Part shown: one piece after another, positions 34,775 to 47,400 of the stretch
Numbering within the stretch: position 1 is the first letter of the stretch
Layout of the letters: every line of letters starts with the position of its first letter
From: Jacaranda mimosifolia
Lineage: Eukaryota > Streptophyta > Magnoliopsida > Lamiales > Bignoniaceae
DNA length: 64,000 nucleotides
Reading direction: 5' to 3'
Assembly: GCA_018894105.1 (NCBI GenBank)
Contig: CM032121.1
Coordinates: 35,558,230 to 35,622,229, forward strand
The notes under the pieces: generated by a model
Told to the model about the DNA's origin: nothing
The model's database searches: none
What the model saw: the letters and a program-made list of their open reading frames with translations, nothing else
Translations under genes and position numbers: made by a program

Positions 34775-37640
34775 AAAATGATATTTATGGATCATAGGAA
34801 CCCCAAGAAATAATGGTTTTGATATATTGATATGGCTTTTATATTATATTGTAATATCTATTAATTTAGTACTCAAAAAAATTTGTATATATTTTACTTT
34901 TTCATAATTTTTCAAAAATTCTAAGTATTTTAACTAATATTATCAATTTCAATTGTGATTATTTTTTGTAATGAAACTGAAACAATTATCTTTGTGAATG
35001 GTATACATCCTCAATCCTTCTTCCAAATCCACGGGCTTTACATAATTAGTTTGATATATTTTTACATAACACATCTCCACTAGGGATTCAAATGAGTCAA
35101 ATGAATTTGAACTAATTCAACTCAAATTGAATTGAGTTTGATTTATATCCTATTTTAAATAATCTGTACTTAATCTCGAAACATGCCAGCTAATATATAC
35201 TTTCATATTTTTTACTTTATTAATAAATACATATGATATTACTATAATAACATCTTTTTATATTTTTTTTATTAGACGTCTCTAATTGAGACCATATTTC
35301 AATGTGGGTAATGTCAAATATTTTAATGAATATATATAAATGGTTTGCATATATATATTTTACTCATTTTCAAATTTATATATTAATAAAATAAGTATAT
35401 TTTTTTCTTTCTAAATTTTTCACTTATATTTTATATCATTTCTCTAAATGTGGAATGTCCGATTTTAGTAATAACTACTATCCAAAGAGCAAGGCCGTCA
35501 TTACAGCCACATCATAACTACTGCCCAAAGGGCTTTGAGGGCCACCAAAGCACTAATCAGCCAACACCCCCCCCCCCCCCACCCTCCCACAAAGGTGGCT
35601 GGTTCACAGATTACTACTATAAGTGGATTCGAACCCATAACCTTTTTGTGGAAAGTAATAGGTCATATCCAATTAGACTATCATCTCAATAGTAACAAAG
35701 ACTTAAATTAACATGATTGGAGTTTAATCTAACAATTATTTTGAAATGAAACGAGTCGGAGTTGAGTGGTGATCGAGAATTGATCTTCTCATGAAAAAAA
35801 GAAAAGCGTTAAAGGCAGCAAAATCCCTTTTCTTGATCTTCTCAACGTTCCAATTTAATTTCCCCTCGACCAGCAACTAGTGTTGGTTCAACTTTCCTAG
35901 TGTGGGAAATTTCATGTCTGATTTCAGTCAAAAAATATAAAATTGTTAGTGAAATAGAAAAAATATTTATTTTTATTTTTCACACGATATCTCCAACTAA
36001 TAAAACAATTTCAGATAAATACACATTTTCTCCAAACATTGTCAAAATGCATCTTTTTTACCTATATCATTCCCTTTTCAAAATATGTTATGACTGCGCA
36101 AATATCTAACTAATTAATTAATGCATACATATATATAAATAATTAATTAATCATTATATATAAATTTAAATTCACCTTATTAATCCAATAAAAATTTAAA
36201 TGATATGAAATCAAAAATCATGTATTTCCAAAACAAATCTAGACAAATTATTTCATTCTAAAATATTCTTCAATAATCCCAAAGTAAAATTAAACAAATA
36301 TCATATTCCTTAAACTCACTATCAAATTACATTGTCTTAAAATATTCTTCTCAAAACAATCAAAACATAACAAACAATCCCAAAATTTTACTAAAATCCT
36401 TAAGTGTGTTTTGGGAATTATGATATTGGAGTAAAAATGCTTTGGAAGAAACCAAAATTTCAAACTGAAACACAACGTAAGAAACAAATGATGGAGAAAC
36501 AACCCCTACAGGCTTGACATAATCATCTTGATATACTATTTTACTGATCCAACACATCTCCAATAACAAAGAAAACGAGTCAAACTGATTCCCTAGCCGA
36601 GGCTTGAATTATTTTGAACTTTAGTCAAGTTGAGTCGAATTAAATTTTTATTTCAAATTCAATTTTAATTTCGATTTCGATTCATCTATATTTAGACTCA
36701 AAATTAACGAATCAATATATAATTTAATATTATTTTTATTTTATTATTGAATACATATTATATTACTATATAATAAGACCTTAGTTTATATTTTTTATTC
36801 GGCCTCTCTGATTGAGCCTGTATGTCATGTGGATAACACCCTATTTGGCTAAAAATCCATAAAAAGCTGTTTCTTCTCTGAATAATTCATTGGTTATTTA
36901 CTTAAAATGTTATTTCAGGAATTTTTTTAATTTGGAAGTTTTAAAAGAGGATCACTGGGTCAGTTGATATTCGAATGCAATAATAATGTAAATTAATATT
37001 AGAAATTTTAATGAATCTATATAAATCACTCATATATATTTTACACATTTTAAAATTTATACATAAATAAATAAAATAGTTTTTTTTTTTCTCTAAATTA
37101 TTACATATATTTCCTGTTATTCCTCTAAACTACATTTTGCTATCAGGTTTGAAAATAACATGATTGGAATTTAAAGTAACAATTAAGTATTTATGTTGCT
37201 ATATATGCTGAAATAGGAAAAAATTAAAATGGCATATTTAATGGTGGCCTTTTCCGTTAAATATTTAACTGTGGAATCAAAGTTGCAGGAAATATTACGA
37301 TTTTTAACATTGATCTTTATCATTAAAATTCTTTTTGTCATTGTAATACCGTAAATTATAATTTTAATACTTAAACTACCAAATTTTTTTATACTTCCTA
37401 TCTTGTCACCAAGTAAGACTTGAGTACTTGACCAGCAAATGAGTCAATCCTTCTGGATTTTTGGCCCTAAGTTTTTTGTTTCGACGGTTTTTATACTGCC
37501 TATCTTGTTTCGGATGTCCTCGATTTACATGTGAGGGGGTGGGGGGGAGGCGTCCAGTATATTACAAAATCCTAGACTACAACAGTTCATGTTAGAAACA
37601 GAACCATCACACGAAAACTTATATATGTCCACATATTTTG
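34775..37640. repeat. Duplicated 3' flank of unit B
   Basis: Collinear with 3870-7990, except that the solo LTR (4204-5506) is missing here and a stretch near 36440-36740 differs. This makes it the empty-site reference for that insertion. It contains a homopolymer C run (about 35567-35580) and a G-rich run (about 37530-37548). No gene. Confidence 0.85.
35450..35697 (-). mobile_element. tRNA-derived SINE (copy in unit B flank)
   Basis: Minus strand: A-box TAGTCTAATTGG (35680-35669) and B-box GGTTCGAATCC (35635-35625). Both fit the polymerase III consensus better than the A-flank copy at 5870-6066, to which it aligns. It is not a tRNA gene: the sequence between the boxes forms no anticodon arm. 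The C-rich run inside the body is a local expansion. Confidence 0.65.
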
Positions 37641-37648
37641 TCTAATTT

Positions 37649-38668
37649 TCAATCTGAAATAATGGAGGTAGAACCACTGGAGATGCTGTCTTGGATATCA
37701 TCACACAGAGCCAATGCTTTCTCCAAATTAGCAACAATGTCGCTTATGGTAGGCCTATCTTTGCCTTCCAAATTCACACAATGCATCGCAGTGTACGCCA
37801 CCAATTCCACCGCCTCAGATTCATTCTGCTCTGTTGGACCAACACGAGGGTCTAAAATCTTGCCCACTTCCCCGGCGATGATTGCTGGTACAGCATAGTC
37901 GACCACATTCATTAGTGCACCTCCATTTTTGTTGCTCTTGAATATAGCCCCTCTTCCCTGTCAAAAGTTCCAACAACACCACTCCAAAACTATAAACATC
38001 ACTCTTTGCTGTCAACACTTTTAGTATATAATATTCAGGATCCATGTAACCAACTGTACCAACAACCGTGGTGACATAATCACTCTCATTTTCTGGTCCC
38101 ACTAGCGCAAATTTAAAGTCAGACACTCTTGCAGTCCAATTAGCATCAAGGAATATGTTTGAAGACTTAATGCCTCGATGAATTATGGGTGGAACAGCAT
38201 AATTGTGTAGGTACTCAATGCCACGAGCAGTGTCTAATGAAATCTTGATCCTCATTTTCCAAGAATTCACAACATTGCTACTCTTTTCAATATTGGCCTT
38301 GTCATGTAGATGATCACAGAGAGCTCCATTCTTCATATACTCATAAACTAAAAGACTCTCATTCCTTTCTTTACAATAACCAACCAGATTAACCAGATGC
38401 TTGTGATGAAGCCGAGATAAGAATGCTACCTCTGACTCAAATACACTCTTTTTCTCTTGAAAGTTCATCGTTGTTGGAGCTATCTCGCTTCTTTTAACAG
38501 AAACTTCACGACCATCGGGCAGTTCCCCTTTATAAACAACCCCAAAACTTCCAACTCCAATCTTGTTCTCTAAAGAAAATCCATTGGTGGAAGCTGCAAT
38601 TATAGTCCAATCAAGCTTGCCCAATCCGGGGTCTGCTTCATGAATTGCTGTGTCTGCTTCACGAATTA
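37649..38668 (-). pseudogene. Unit B exon 2: second kinase (K2), CCR-like
   Basis: After an acceptor AG at 38669-38670 the frame (G|TA, Val) runs VIREADTAIHEADPG, GKLDWTIIAAST and a full kinase domain. It includes IGVGSFGVVYKG, VSVKRSE, LVYEYMKNGAL and GTVGYMDPEYY. It most resembles CRINKLY4-related CCR3/CCR4 kinases. Two catalytic motifs are changed: the loop reads IIHRGIKSSN (catalytic Asp replaced by Gly) and DFG reads DFK, so it would be a pseudokinase. A 1-base insertion near 37948 (TGKRG/...) shifts the frame, and the C-terminal lobe continues in the next frame to the stop at 37649. The intact N-lobe shows this was a real coding exon. Confidence 0.9.
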
Positions 38669-38824
38669 CTGCAATTCACAGACAATTTAGACATTTCAGA
38701 AAACAACATTAATCATACAGTAGCGTCATAAATGAGTTATAGTAGTTAGGCCATGAAAAAGTTTGAAAATCAAAATATAAAAGCAAATGATTTTGATTTC
38801 TATCGTAACTATATAAATTTATAC
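38669..38824 (-). other. Phase-1 intron joining K1 and K2 exons of unit B
   Basis: 156 bp, begins GTATAAATTTATA and ends TTGCAG. Exon 1 ends ...SLS plus one base G, and exon 2 supplies TA, giving an uninterrupted frame into K2. The same donor is present in units A (9221), C (30446) and D (25071). In C the intron sequence is homologous although the downstream exon encodes a different kinase family. Confidence 0.8.
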
Positions 38825-41354
38825 CTGATAATGAAAGCTCGTGTTTCTTGGATGGTTTAACTCTGTTCAAAAATCCATCCCATTGCTAAAATCGGGATCG
38901 CTTAGGCATTCTGGCTCTTCTCCCATTTTTTCTTCTGGGTGGAAGCTCAGCATTAACCACTTTGCTGTTGGTTTGTCCTTCGAGAGGAGATCTGAGATTC
39001 GGCACATCTGGAGAGGCCATTCTTGGCTTCCCTGTGTTAGCTAACATGTCAATTTTATCATTGCAAGGACGGATGTCATCAGAAACACTTGCTATCTCAT
39101 TTGGCACAACAATTTGTTTGCTCTTCTGTCGCTCTAGTGCAAGCTCAAGTTGTAGCACAACTTGAGACATTGTTGGCCGATTCTTTGGCTGATCAGACAA
39201 GCATCTTTCAGCAACCGCCACAAATGTCTTTAGACTATATGGTGAAATTTCCTCTCTCAGACTTGAAACCACAATCCGATCAACTTCTCCATTCCTAATG
39301 TTATCTTGAGCCCACTTGGTCAGAATCCGCTCATCCTCCGCAACCCATGAATCCATTGCTGGTCTTCCACATAAGACTTCCAACAACACCACCCCAAAGG
39401 CATATGTGTCACTTTTCCTTGTTAGTTTGCAGGTGCTTAAATAATATGGGCCCAAGTACCCAGGTGTACCTTTAACTTTTGTGCTAACATAACTCTATGA
39501 CTTGTTTCGATTTTCAGGCTTTGCCAAGCCAAAATCGGAAACCTTAGCTACAAAATTTTCATCCAACAGGATATTTGAAGTTTTCACATCACGATGTATG
39601 ACACCATAGCCTGTGTGACGATAGTCTAGTCCGCGACCAGCTCCAATGCAAATATCAAGACGTTGCTTCCACGTGAGAGAAGAAGGGTTCTTGCCATCCC
39701 TTGCAAGTTTGTAGAGTTGGTCAGCCAGTGTTCCGCATGCCATATAATCATAAACAAGAATCATTTCTCCATTATCATTGCAATAACCAATTAGAGAAAC
39801 TAGATTAACATGTCGTAGCTCAGAAAGTGTTTCAATTTCTGTCAGAAACTCGTGCGACCCTTGCTTGGAGTATGATTTTAACCTCTTTACAGCAACAATC
39901 TTTTTTTCTTTATCAATCAAACCTTTGTAGACTTTACCAAATCCACCCTTTCCAATTAAAAATGCATCATTGAAATTTTTAGTGGCTAATTGAATATCAG
40001 CTAGTGAAAAACGACGACAAAGTCGTTCAGCCCTAGCTGATGGTTTGTTTTCCTCCTCAATACTGCTAGCTTCCCAAACCTCTCGCAACTTGTGAACAAC
40101 AATACATACCAAACCAATTGTAGTTATAACAATAGTTTCAACTACAATTCTGCAACCAACAACTAAGAGTAGAGTTTGGATAATTCCAGATGGTAAATCC
40201 TCAGCTGGAGCCAAGGGATTTGGACTGGCAAGATTGTTGTCATGGTTGCTCAACTTAAGTATTTCAAATCCTGCGAGGATTCCATGTCCATCGATTACTT
40301 TATCATATGACTGCAGGGAAATCAAGAGATCACGTTTACCCTCTTTCTTATGCCCAATCATCATCACCATGTAGTCCCTATACCAAGAAATGTTACTGCC
40401 ATTATTTTCTTTCACAATATCAATATTAGTCTGTGCCATCATTTCATTAATGACGACTTTAAACATCACATCACCAGACTCTGCAGTCTTGATTCCTAAC
40501 TCTGAGAAATGAAGCCTGACCAGGTATTTGAATCCCACATCCACCGGCATGTTCCACATGTTGTTTTTTAACTTGTTTGGTTTTTGAGTTGCCCACTTAG
40601 GAAACATGTCATCAAAATCTCCAATAGATGGAACATTGTTCTGTTTAATATTTAGTCGATGGACTATTTCAAGTGCAGTGCTGTAACCAACATAGACCGA
40701 AGACTTTTGACCTACCACTTGGACGTCAATATTTCCACTGTGAAAGTAAGAAAGACTAGTAGGCACTGAGATAATCTCAATGCCATTTATGAAAGCATAT
40801 GTATCTAGTGATGGACTATTTTCAGGAGAAAAAGTTATGATGAGTAGTTGATTTTCTTTTATATTTAAACAGAATTCCTTGGCAAAAGAATTCACGCCAA
40901 GAGCATCAGCAGTAAGTGAAGCACTAAAGTTGCCAAGCAGCGTAAAAGAACCATCTTCAACAGTGAATAAGTCCTTAAACCCCTTAAAACCTTTGTATGG
41001 AGTGGAGTGGAAGTGAAAGCGGATAATTTTCTGACCTGGCTCAACTTGAAATTCATAGGAGAATTGGGAACGAGAAACTCTTGCCTTTTTGTGGGGAACT
41101 GGATCAGCAGATGAGATCAACTTATGGATGGCAGTTGAGGTGGTTGATGAGCCCTTTATTCGTAGCAAAGAAGATAATTTTGGCTGTACATCTCCAAGCC
41201 ATTCCCTGCCACTAAGTGCTGAAGAACTTCCACTTGAGCCGCAATTAATAGAAACATCACCTGTGAAATGAGTTGGATTATTGCCAGAGGTGGCTGTGAA
41301 AGTGACGAGGAAGCAGAGAAATAGCAAAGCGATTGAAACTGGATACAAATTCAT
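38825..41354 (-). pseudogene. Unit B exon 1: malectin-like receptor kinase (K1), best preserved
   Basis: Start chosen at 41354 (MNLYPVSIALL), the ATG shared with A, C and E; an ATG nine codons upstream (41381) is unique to B. From that Met: signal peptide about 1-23, malectin-like ectodomain about 34-370 (SINCGSSG, KGFKGFKDLF, GFEILKLSN), hydrophobic span about 391-421, and juxtamembrane segment. K1 runs from about 460, with GKGGFGKVYKG, VAVK (Lys490), HRD (587-589) and DFG (607-609). The DPEY position is changed to GPYY. Plant CrRLK1L proteins sense cell-wall or RALF signals at the plasma membrane; that role here is inference. Two nonsense codons break it: Gln-to-TAG at 39495-39497, and TAG at 38886-38888 in the tail, 20 codons before the splice site. 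The frame is otherwise open to the donor. Confidence 0.9.
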
Positions 41355-41732
41355 GGCTCCTGGTTCGTGTTTTTGTTGCAAACCAGAGGAATGATGGGAA
41401 TATAGGAAATGAATGATCGACGATCCATTATGACTTTCATAGTCTATGCACGGTTAGTTTCTAAGTAATAGCAATTGAATTAAAAAAAGTTGACAAGCCT
41501 TGTTTCCATGTTTAATATATGAATTAGTTGGTTAGTCCATTCTACACTATTGCTTGACCCTTAATTTGTTGGGATATTTAACTGAGAAATTTCCTGTCCT
41601 TTTAAAACTTTTTACACTCATTGGTCGAGAGACACGGATTTTTCCTTGAAATTGTGTGAAAAGAGACAATAATGCACAATAATATATACTTTATATCTAA
41701 AGAAAACTTCAGTTCCATGGGACCCATTCGCA

Positions 41733-41763
<31 letters not shown>

Positions 41764-42226
41764 CCAAATAACTAAATATATGCATCCTTTTGTTGTGCCA
41801 TTTTACCATATGGCTTGTCATAATTTTTATGTTTTAGGCTTGTAAGAATGAACAGACCTTTTTTTGCCCTTTTTCTTTTGCTCTAAATTTTTACGTATAT
41901 TTCGTTTTATCCTCTAAATTACGGTCGTTTTCAAGACTTAAATTAACATAGCTGAAGTATAATCTAAAAATTATTTATGTTTCTTTAACACAATAGGGAG
42001 AAAGTAAAGAAGAAAACGGAAAGAAGGAAAAAGAACGACAGATTTAAAACAAGAAAAACCGTTGAACATTTCAAAATTTCCAGTATATGACAATGACTCT
42101 TGAAATTAAAGAATATGAGTGATACACTTCTCCGCTTATTATGATTTAACGAATGAAAGCAGAGCTTCTCGGATCGGACGTATCCCATTCCGAGTTCCCC
42201 AGCAGCCTGCATATATTTTATATATA
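41355..42226. repeat. 5' flank of unit B
   Basis: Homologous to the E flank (15507-16030 plus 21350-21600) and partly to the A flank. It contains a (TA)n run at about 41735-41762 and, at about 41905-41925, the empty site for the Copia insertion. The ORFs 41618-41821 and 41985-42212 are low-complexity. Confidence 0.8.
41512..41522 (-). promoter_or_regulatory. Possible TATA box of unit B
   Basis: The minus strand reads TTCATATATTAAACATGG about 160 bases upstream of the ATG, and the same segment is conserved in the E flank (about 15654). A CCAAT-containing phrase (GACCAATGAG, about 41617-41626) lies some 100 bases further up and is conserved in A and E. Position and composition fit a core promoter. 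Confidence 0.35.
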
Positions 42227-43219
42227 CTAGCGGTCAATGCACACTTGATGTGTGTGCATTCAATAAAAATAAAAATCAACGTCATTCAAAAAATTTAAAA
42301 ATAATTTTTATAATAAAGAAAAAAAATCAATCAATTTATATCAATGCTAAATACACTCATGTATTTTTTGGAGAAAAAAAAAAGATAACATAAATAAAAG
42401 TAAAGTAAAAGTTTAAATTGGAGAAATCATGGAGTAGTCTATGGTACAATCATGATTGTACATACTTCATTCCTCATATAAGGGATGCATAGTTGTATTT
42501 AATATGAACCATTGGATTTAAAATGTGAAATCATGACTTTTCTTTGGATGATTAGTTGGCGACATAATAAAATACATTTAACTTGCTACCTGTACAAGCA
42601 ATTGATGGTAAATTTTGATTGTATGTTAAGGGTGCATTATAACATATAATTGCTACCAATAATAAAATTTTATTTATTTTAAACTTCATTTCTTAAATAG
42701 TTCCACATATATTTTGTGCCATAAAATTGGGTTTTCCATTAAATGATTTTTCATTATTAAACCCAAAAAAATATAGGATTGACATATTTATATTTATTAT
42801 ATTTCAATTTCAATACATATTGTATTTTAATATCTTTCCATGTATTTTTTTTTTAAATCAATGATAAAATATTGAATTTTCAATAGAAATGTCAAAAAGT
42901 TACATATGATATACATTAATATACTTAAAAAATTATATTACAAGTTATTTTAGGAAATGTAATAGAATTTATTCTCAATTGAAGTTCTTCAAAGCAATTC
43001 AAAATTCTAGCTATATGATTATAATGTTTTGTATTAATATATTGGCTCACATGAATCTATATTTATATTTTAATATTATTTAGAAAACTTATTTTCATAT
43101 TAGTTAAATTTTACGAATAAAAATCAATAAAAATCTAAATAATAAATGATAAATTAATAAATCAATAATTTTTATTTTTATTGAATGCACACGCATTTAA
43201 TTTGTATTCGCTAGTAGTA

Positions 43220-43250
<31 letters not shown>

Positions 43251-44317
43251 TTATAAATATAACCTCACCCCAACTCTCATGACCCCCAAATCCCATCGGC
43301 CATGGGTGTGGGGGTGGTAGTGGTGGTGGGTGGTTGTCAATTTGGAAGAAATAGGATATTTTGTTTTTTGTTTTGTTTTTTGAATTTATTTATTTATTTA
43401 ATTTTTAATGACATAAATTTAATTAAGTTAAATATTTTTATTTATTATTATTAAGTATGTAACTTAAAATTATATTATATGAAATAATAAATTTAAAATT
43501 TTCTTGTTTTCAGATTTTTTTTTTTACTTATTAATGAAATTTAGGTAAATTTATTTTAAATATGTCTGTTTAATATTTTGACTATACAAGTTAAAATTGT
43601 TAAAATTATATTGTAGAATGATGTTATAGATTTTTCTATTTTTTTAATTTTATAGCTTAATTAATAAATAATTCAACTAAATTTATTCATATTGTTTTGG
43701 ACATATTTATTATTTGATATTATTGAATATATATATATTTCAAAATTATTAAATTATATTATTTAAGATAATAGATTTTTTTTTTAAACTTTTTTGGAAG
43801 GAATATTTACCAACAATTAGATGTATTAAGATTTTAAAATACAAAAGCGATGACTTGTTGTGAAATTAACAACTATTTATTGTAAAAGACATATGCAATT
43901 TAATTTGAGAATAACTCATATGAGTAAAATACAATCTTACCTCATCGTAGACATGCCCAACTTTAAAATGTAAACCTGCAACTCGTTGTTCAATTAACAA
44001 TAACCTATTATAAAATAACATATGTCATTTATTTAGTGGCACCTCATATGAGGTAAATACGAACATACCTCATCGTAGACGCCCCCAGAAATCATACCTA
44101 CAGAAGACTGAAAAAGTTGAAAAAAATAAAAATATGTATAACCATTTATAGCCTTTTATGAAACTATTATATATGTAGTAGTGGTGAGGGAGGGGAGGAT
44201 AGTGGGATGATAGTTATTTGAATAGATATGAGAATTTAAAAACTAAATTAGGACAATTTAGGAAACATATTTGAAAATATACCAAAAGAGGAGTATGCTC
44301 TTTATTAATAGTTCAGA
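42227..44317 (-). mobile_element. Non-autonomous Helitron, 2.1 kb
   Basis: On the minus strand it begins TCTGAACTATTAATAAAGAG (44317), like plant Helitron 5' ends. It ends with a hairpin (TGCACAC, 7-base loop, GTGTGCA), then TTGACCG and CTAG (42230-42227). It sits between A and T, and the paralogous E flank (about 21613) lacks it. It has no Rep/helicase ORF. Inside, at 43211-43214, a second 3'-end-like sequence (TATTGAATGCACACGC... CTAG) faces the opposite way. The interior also has (CATA)n at about 43219-43248. Confidence 0.85.
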
Positions 44318-44414
44318 TAAAAAGCAAACTTGTATCAATTTCAACAGTAGCCCACCAAGAACATGCTAATTAGTTTCAGTAAAAATCATCAAAAATTGGA
44401 TATAAAGCCTAATA

Positions 44415-47383
44415 TGTAACATCCCCGGAATAATCATATTATTAGTAAAAGTTTATTTAAATTTTATTTATATAAGTTTCATTAAAATTGAATTAATTCT
44501 CAAAGTTTTAGGAGTTAAAATATAAATAGAAAATACCCAATTGCACCATCATTTAAAGTTTTGGGGACCTAAATACAATTATTTTGGGTCAAAGAGGTCA
44601 AAGAGAGGCACTAACAAGTCTTAGGGGTTAAAATAAGGCACTAAAATTCCTAAGGGACCTAATTGGAAAGAGAACAAAAGTGAGGGGGTTAATCTCTACT
44701 TAACAAAAGTTGAATTTTATAATAATAACATTTTCTCCTTTCTTCTTCATTTCACCCGCCTACTCTTCGCCATTTCTTTGTCACCGATGACCTCTCTCCG
44801 GCGATCAAACCTAGGCAAATTTGGTATCAATCTCTTCCTCTCTGAACAAGAAACACAACCATACCAATTTCACCCAAAACTAACTAGCGAGGCAGCTGGA
44901 AATCGAGCTCGAAGTGGCTGCCACAGTGGAGCATGGCGGGTCCACTATTCCGGCAGCTTTTTGCGGCGACCAAGAGGTGGGTTTTGACAGTTCCAATTCA
45001 AGGAACAACATGGTAGCTTCAAAATCCAGAATTGACAACTGGTGACGGCGAAATTGGAGAAAAAAGGACAGCGGCATTGGTGGCAGGCTAGTGGTTTTTC
45101 GGCAAATTGATCGGCCAATTGACGTTTGCTTCGAAAATTGGTTTAGGGGTTTGTTAGAGCACAACAAAGCGTACAATTTGGTGGTGTCGCAACCCAATCC
45201 CGGCAACGGTGCACGGCAGTGCGGCAACGGTCCAATAATTGACCACTAGTCTCATCGTGACGACAATCGGAGTACATGCAGATTGGTATCATGCGATGAT
45301 TCAGCCTCGAGTTCGATCAATTGGGTGAAATACCGACTAATCAAATAAGTTGATTCCTGATTTAATCTGAGTAAATCGTTGGGCTGATTTCTGATGTAAT
45401 TCAAGTCAATTGGACGAAAGTTATGACTATTAAGTAAAATAATGATATAAGACTTTAGTGATAAGTGATGCATGGACCCGAATTCGATAACAAAATATTA
45501 ATATTTATCAATTGAGTTAATTGAAGCAGTTGAGAAGTTGAAATTGTGAGACGGGAACAGGACTTGAATATTTTAAATACATGTTAAAATGAATGAGGGC
45601 TATTTTAAAGTTGATTTAGCCAAAAAATTATGATTTTTGACCAAATATGAGACATGCATGGACTATTATATGAACTTAATGGGCCCAAATTTGTATTATT
45701 ATATGATAATTTTGGGTTAATTAAGATAATTGGGCTATTACTTTGATTTTGGATAATGATATGAGGTTAATTATATAATTAAGGACCCAATTGTATTCCT
45801 TTATCGAAACCAGCATTATTAACATGTTTTATCTAGGCTACCGATTTAGCTGAATAAGTGTTTACTTTAGACTGTTATTTGTATAAAAGTGATTATATAG
45901 TCGAACGAGGACCTTAACTGTGGAACCTATTCTTTTGGATTAGGTAACGTGGAATTGGTACTGCTAACCAATAGACTGCTAATCATGACTTGCATTTTTG
46001 AGATGATGAGGTGAGGGTCTGCTACTCTGGCACTTTCTCATACCTGTCTGTTATCGTGATGAACCTCTGTGAGGGTTTCTGTTTGACTTGATTCTGAAAC
46101 TTATTGATCCTCAATTGTTGAATTTTGTGACTCGCCTACATTCTTGAATGTTATTATATGCTTGAGCCCATTCTAGCGCCCAGAACTTTCTTTACATTGT
46201 CATATTTTTGTCTCTTATACCCCAACCTTGCTGGCTAACCCCATGTTCTTGATATTTGTGAAAGTAATATTTGAAAGGGTTTGGTAGACCTATTTGTGTC
46301 AGAGGTTCTCTTAATTTGTTCATGTACCTTGTTTATTGGAATAGGCCTTGTCGGTCGTTATTGGATAATGTTATGCCTTGTAAATTGCAAATTTTGTAAA
46401 GTTTCGAACTATTCATATTGCTTTAAAAGTTGAATTGATATCTATTGGCATTATATCATTCAACCCATGGCGATGCCCTTGGGAAGTTCAACTTGGAGGG
46501 ACGCCACAAAAAGTTGGGCCCGGGGCTAGGTCCGAAAAGACGATCGAGCAAAACGGACCGATGGTGACAGATCTCTCAGCTAGTACTCACCTACGATCCT
46601 GACTTACAAGTAGCTGGAGGTAGCGAACTGTGAGTGGCAGGATCGGGCATGCCGTCGACAATGACATAAAAATAAGTTGTTACACGTCAGGCTGTGTGCT
46701 CGAGCAAATGAAGAGATAAGGAGAAATTTTTCATGTTCAGGTTAAATGCTATTGTAAAGTTATCTTGTATTCATCAAAGAGCAATAAGGAAGGATGCCAA
46801 TAGGCCAGCTAAATGTTTACATGTTTCATGATGTTATGAGTCTAAATCTAATTTCCGTCAATTATGAACTGATTATCTGATTTATTATCAATAACATTGT
46901 TTATTGCCGTTGAAATTCAACATTTTTCCTCTATCTCCTGTTATGTATTTCCCTTACTGAGTCCTTAAGACTCACCATCTTTGCTATTCTTTATTCTTTT
47001 CCTAGACAGGTCCAAGTGAGAAGCAGAGGCTCACGCTCTGGTTAGAAGTCATTTTGTAATAGATAAGGTGTTTGAATGTATATATGAAATCATTTGAATG
47101 TTAAGTTTGATTTCAGAGATGTGGTGATACGTTAGGATTGACAATGATAACCTAAATGTATATATATGTTTTGTTGAGTGTTAAGGAATTAACCATGGGA
47201 TGTGTTTAATGTTTTGTCAAAGTCCATTTAAGTTGAAGTCTGCTGTTGTCTCTGGTAAGTTCTGATAAGTTCTAATAAGTTTTGAAATTTTTTCTTATGG
47301 CCCTATTACTTGTTTATGGTTTAATATTAAGATTGAATTAGTGGCACCTCAACTTGGGTATTGTCTAGAGAAGAGGTGCTACA
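44415..47383 (+). repeat. LARD 5' LTR, 2969 bp
   Basis: It starts TGTAACATCCCC and ends GGTGCTACA. It is collinear with the 3' LTR, with scattered substitutions and small indels, so the insertion is not recent. The ORF 44778-44987 and its counterpart 51633-51956 differ in frame after ~20 codons and are not genes. Confidence 0.9.
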
Positions 47384-47400
47384 GATGTAGTATCAGAGCT
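47384..47400 (+). other. LARD primer-binding site
   Basis: GTAGTATCAGAGCTTGG starts a few bases after the LTR. It is close to TGGTATCAGAGC, complementary to the initiator-methionine tRNA. Confidence 0.8.

Noticed and set aside
44778..45227. ORFs in the LARD LTRs that begin alike in both copies (44778 and 51633)
   Set aside because: They are alike only because the LTRs are copies; the frames diverge after ~20 codons through indels.
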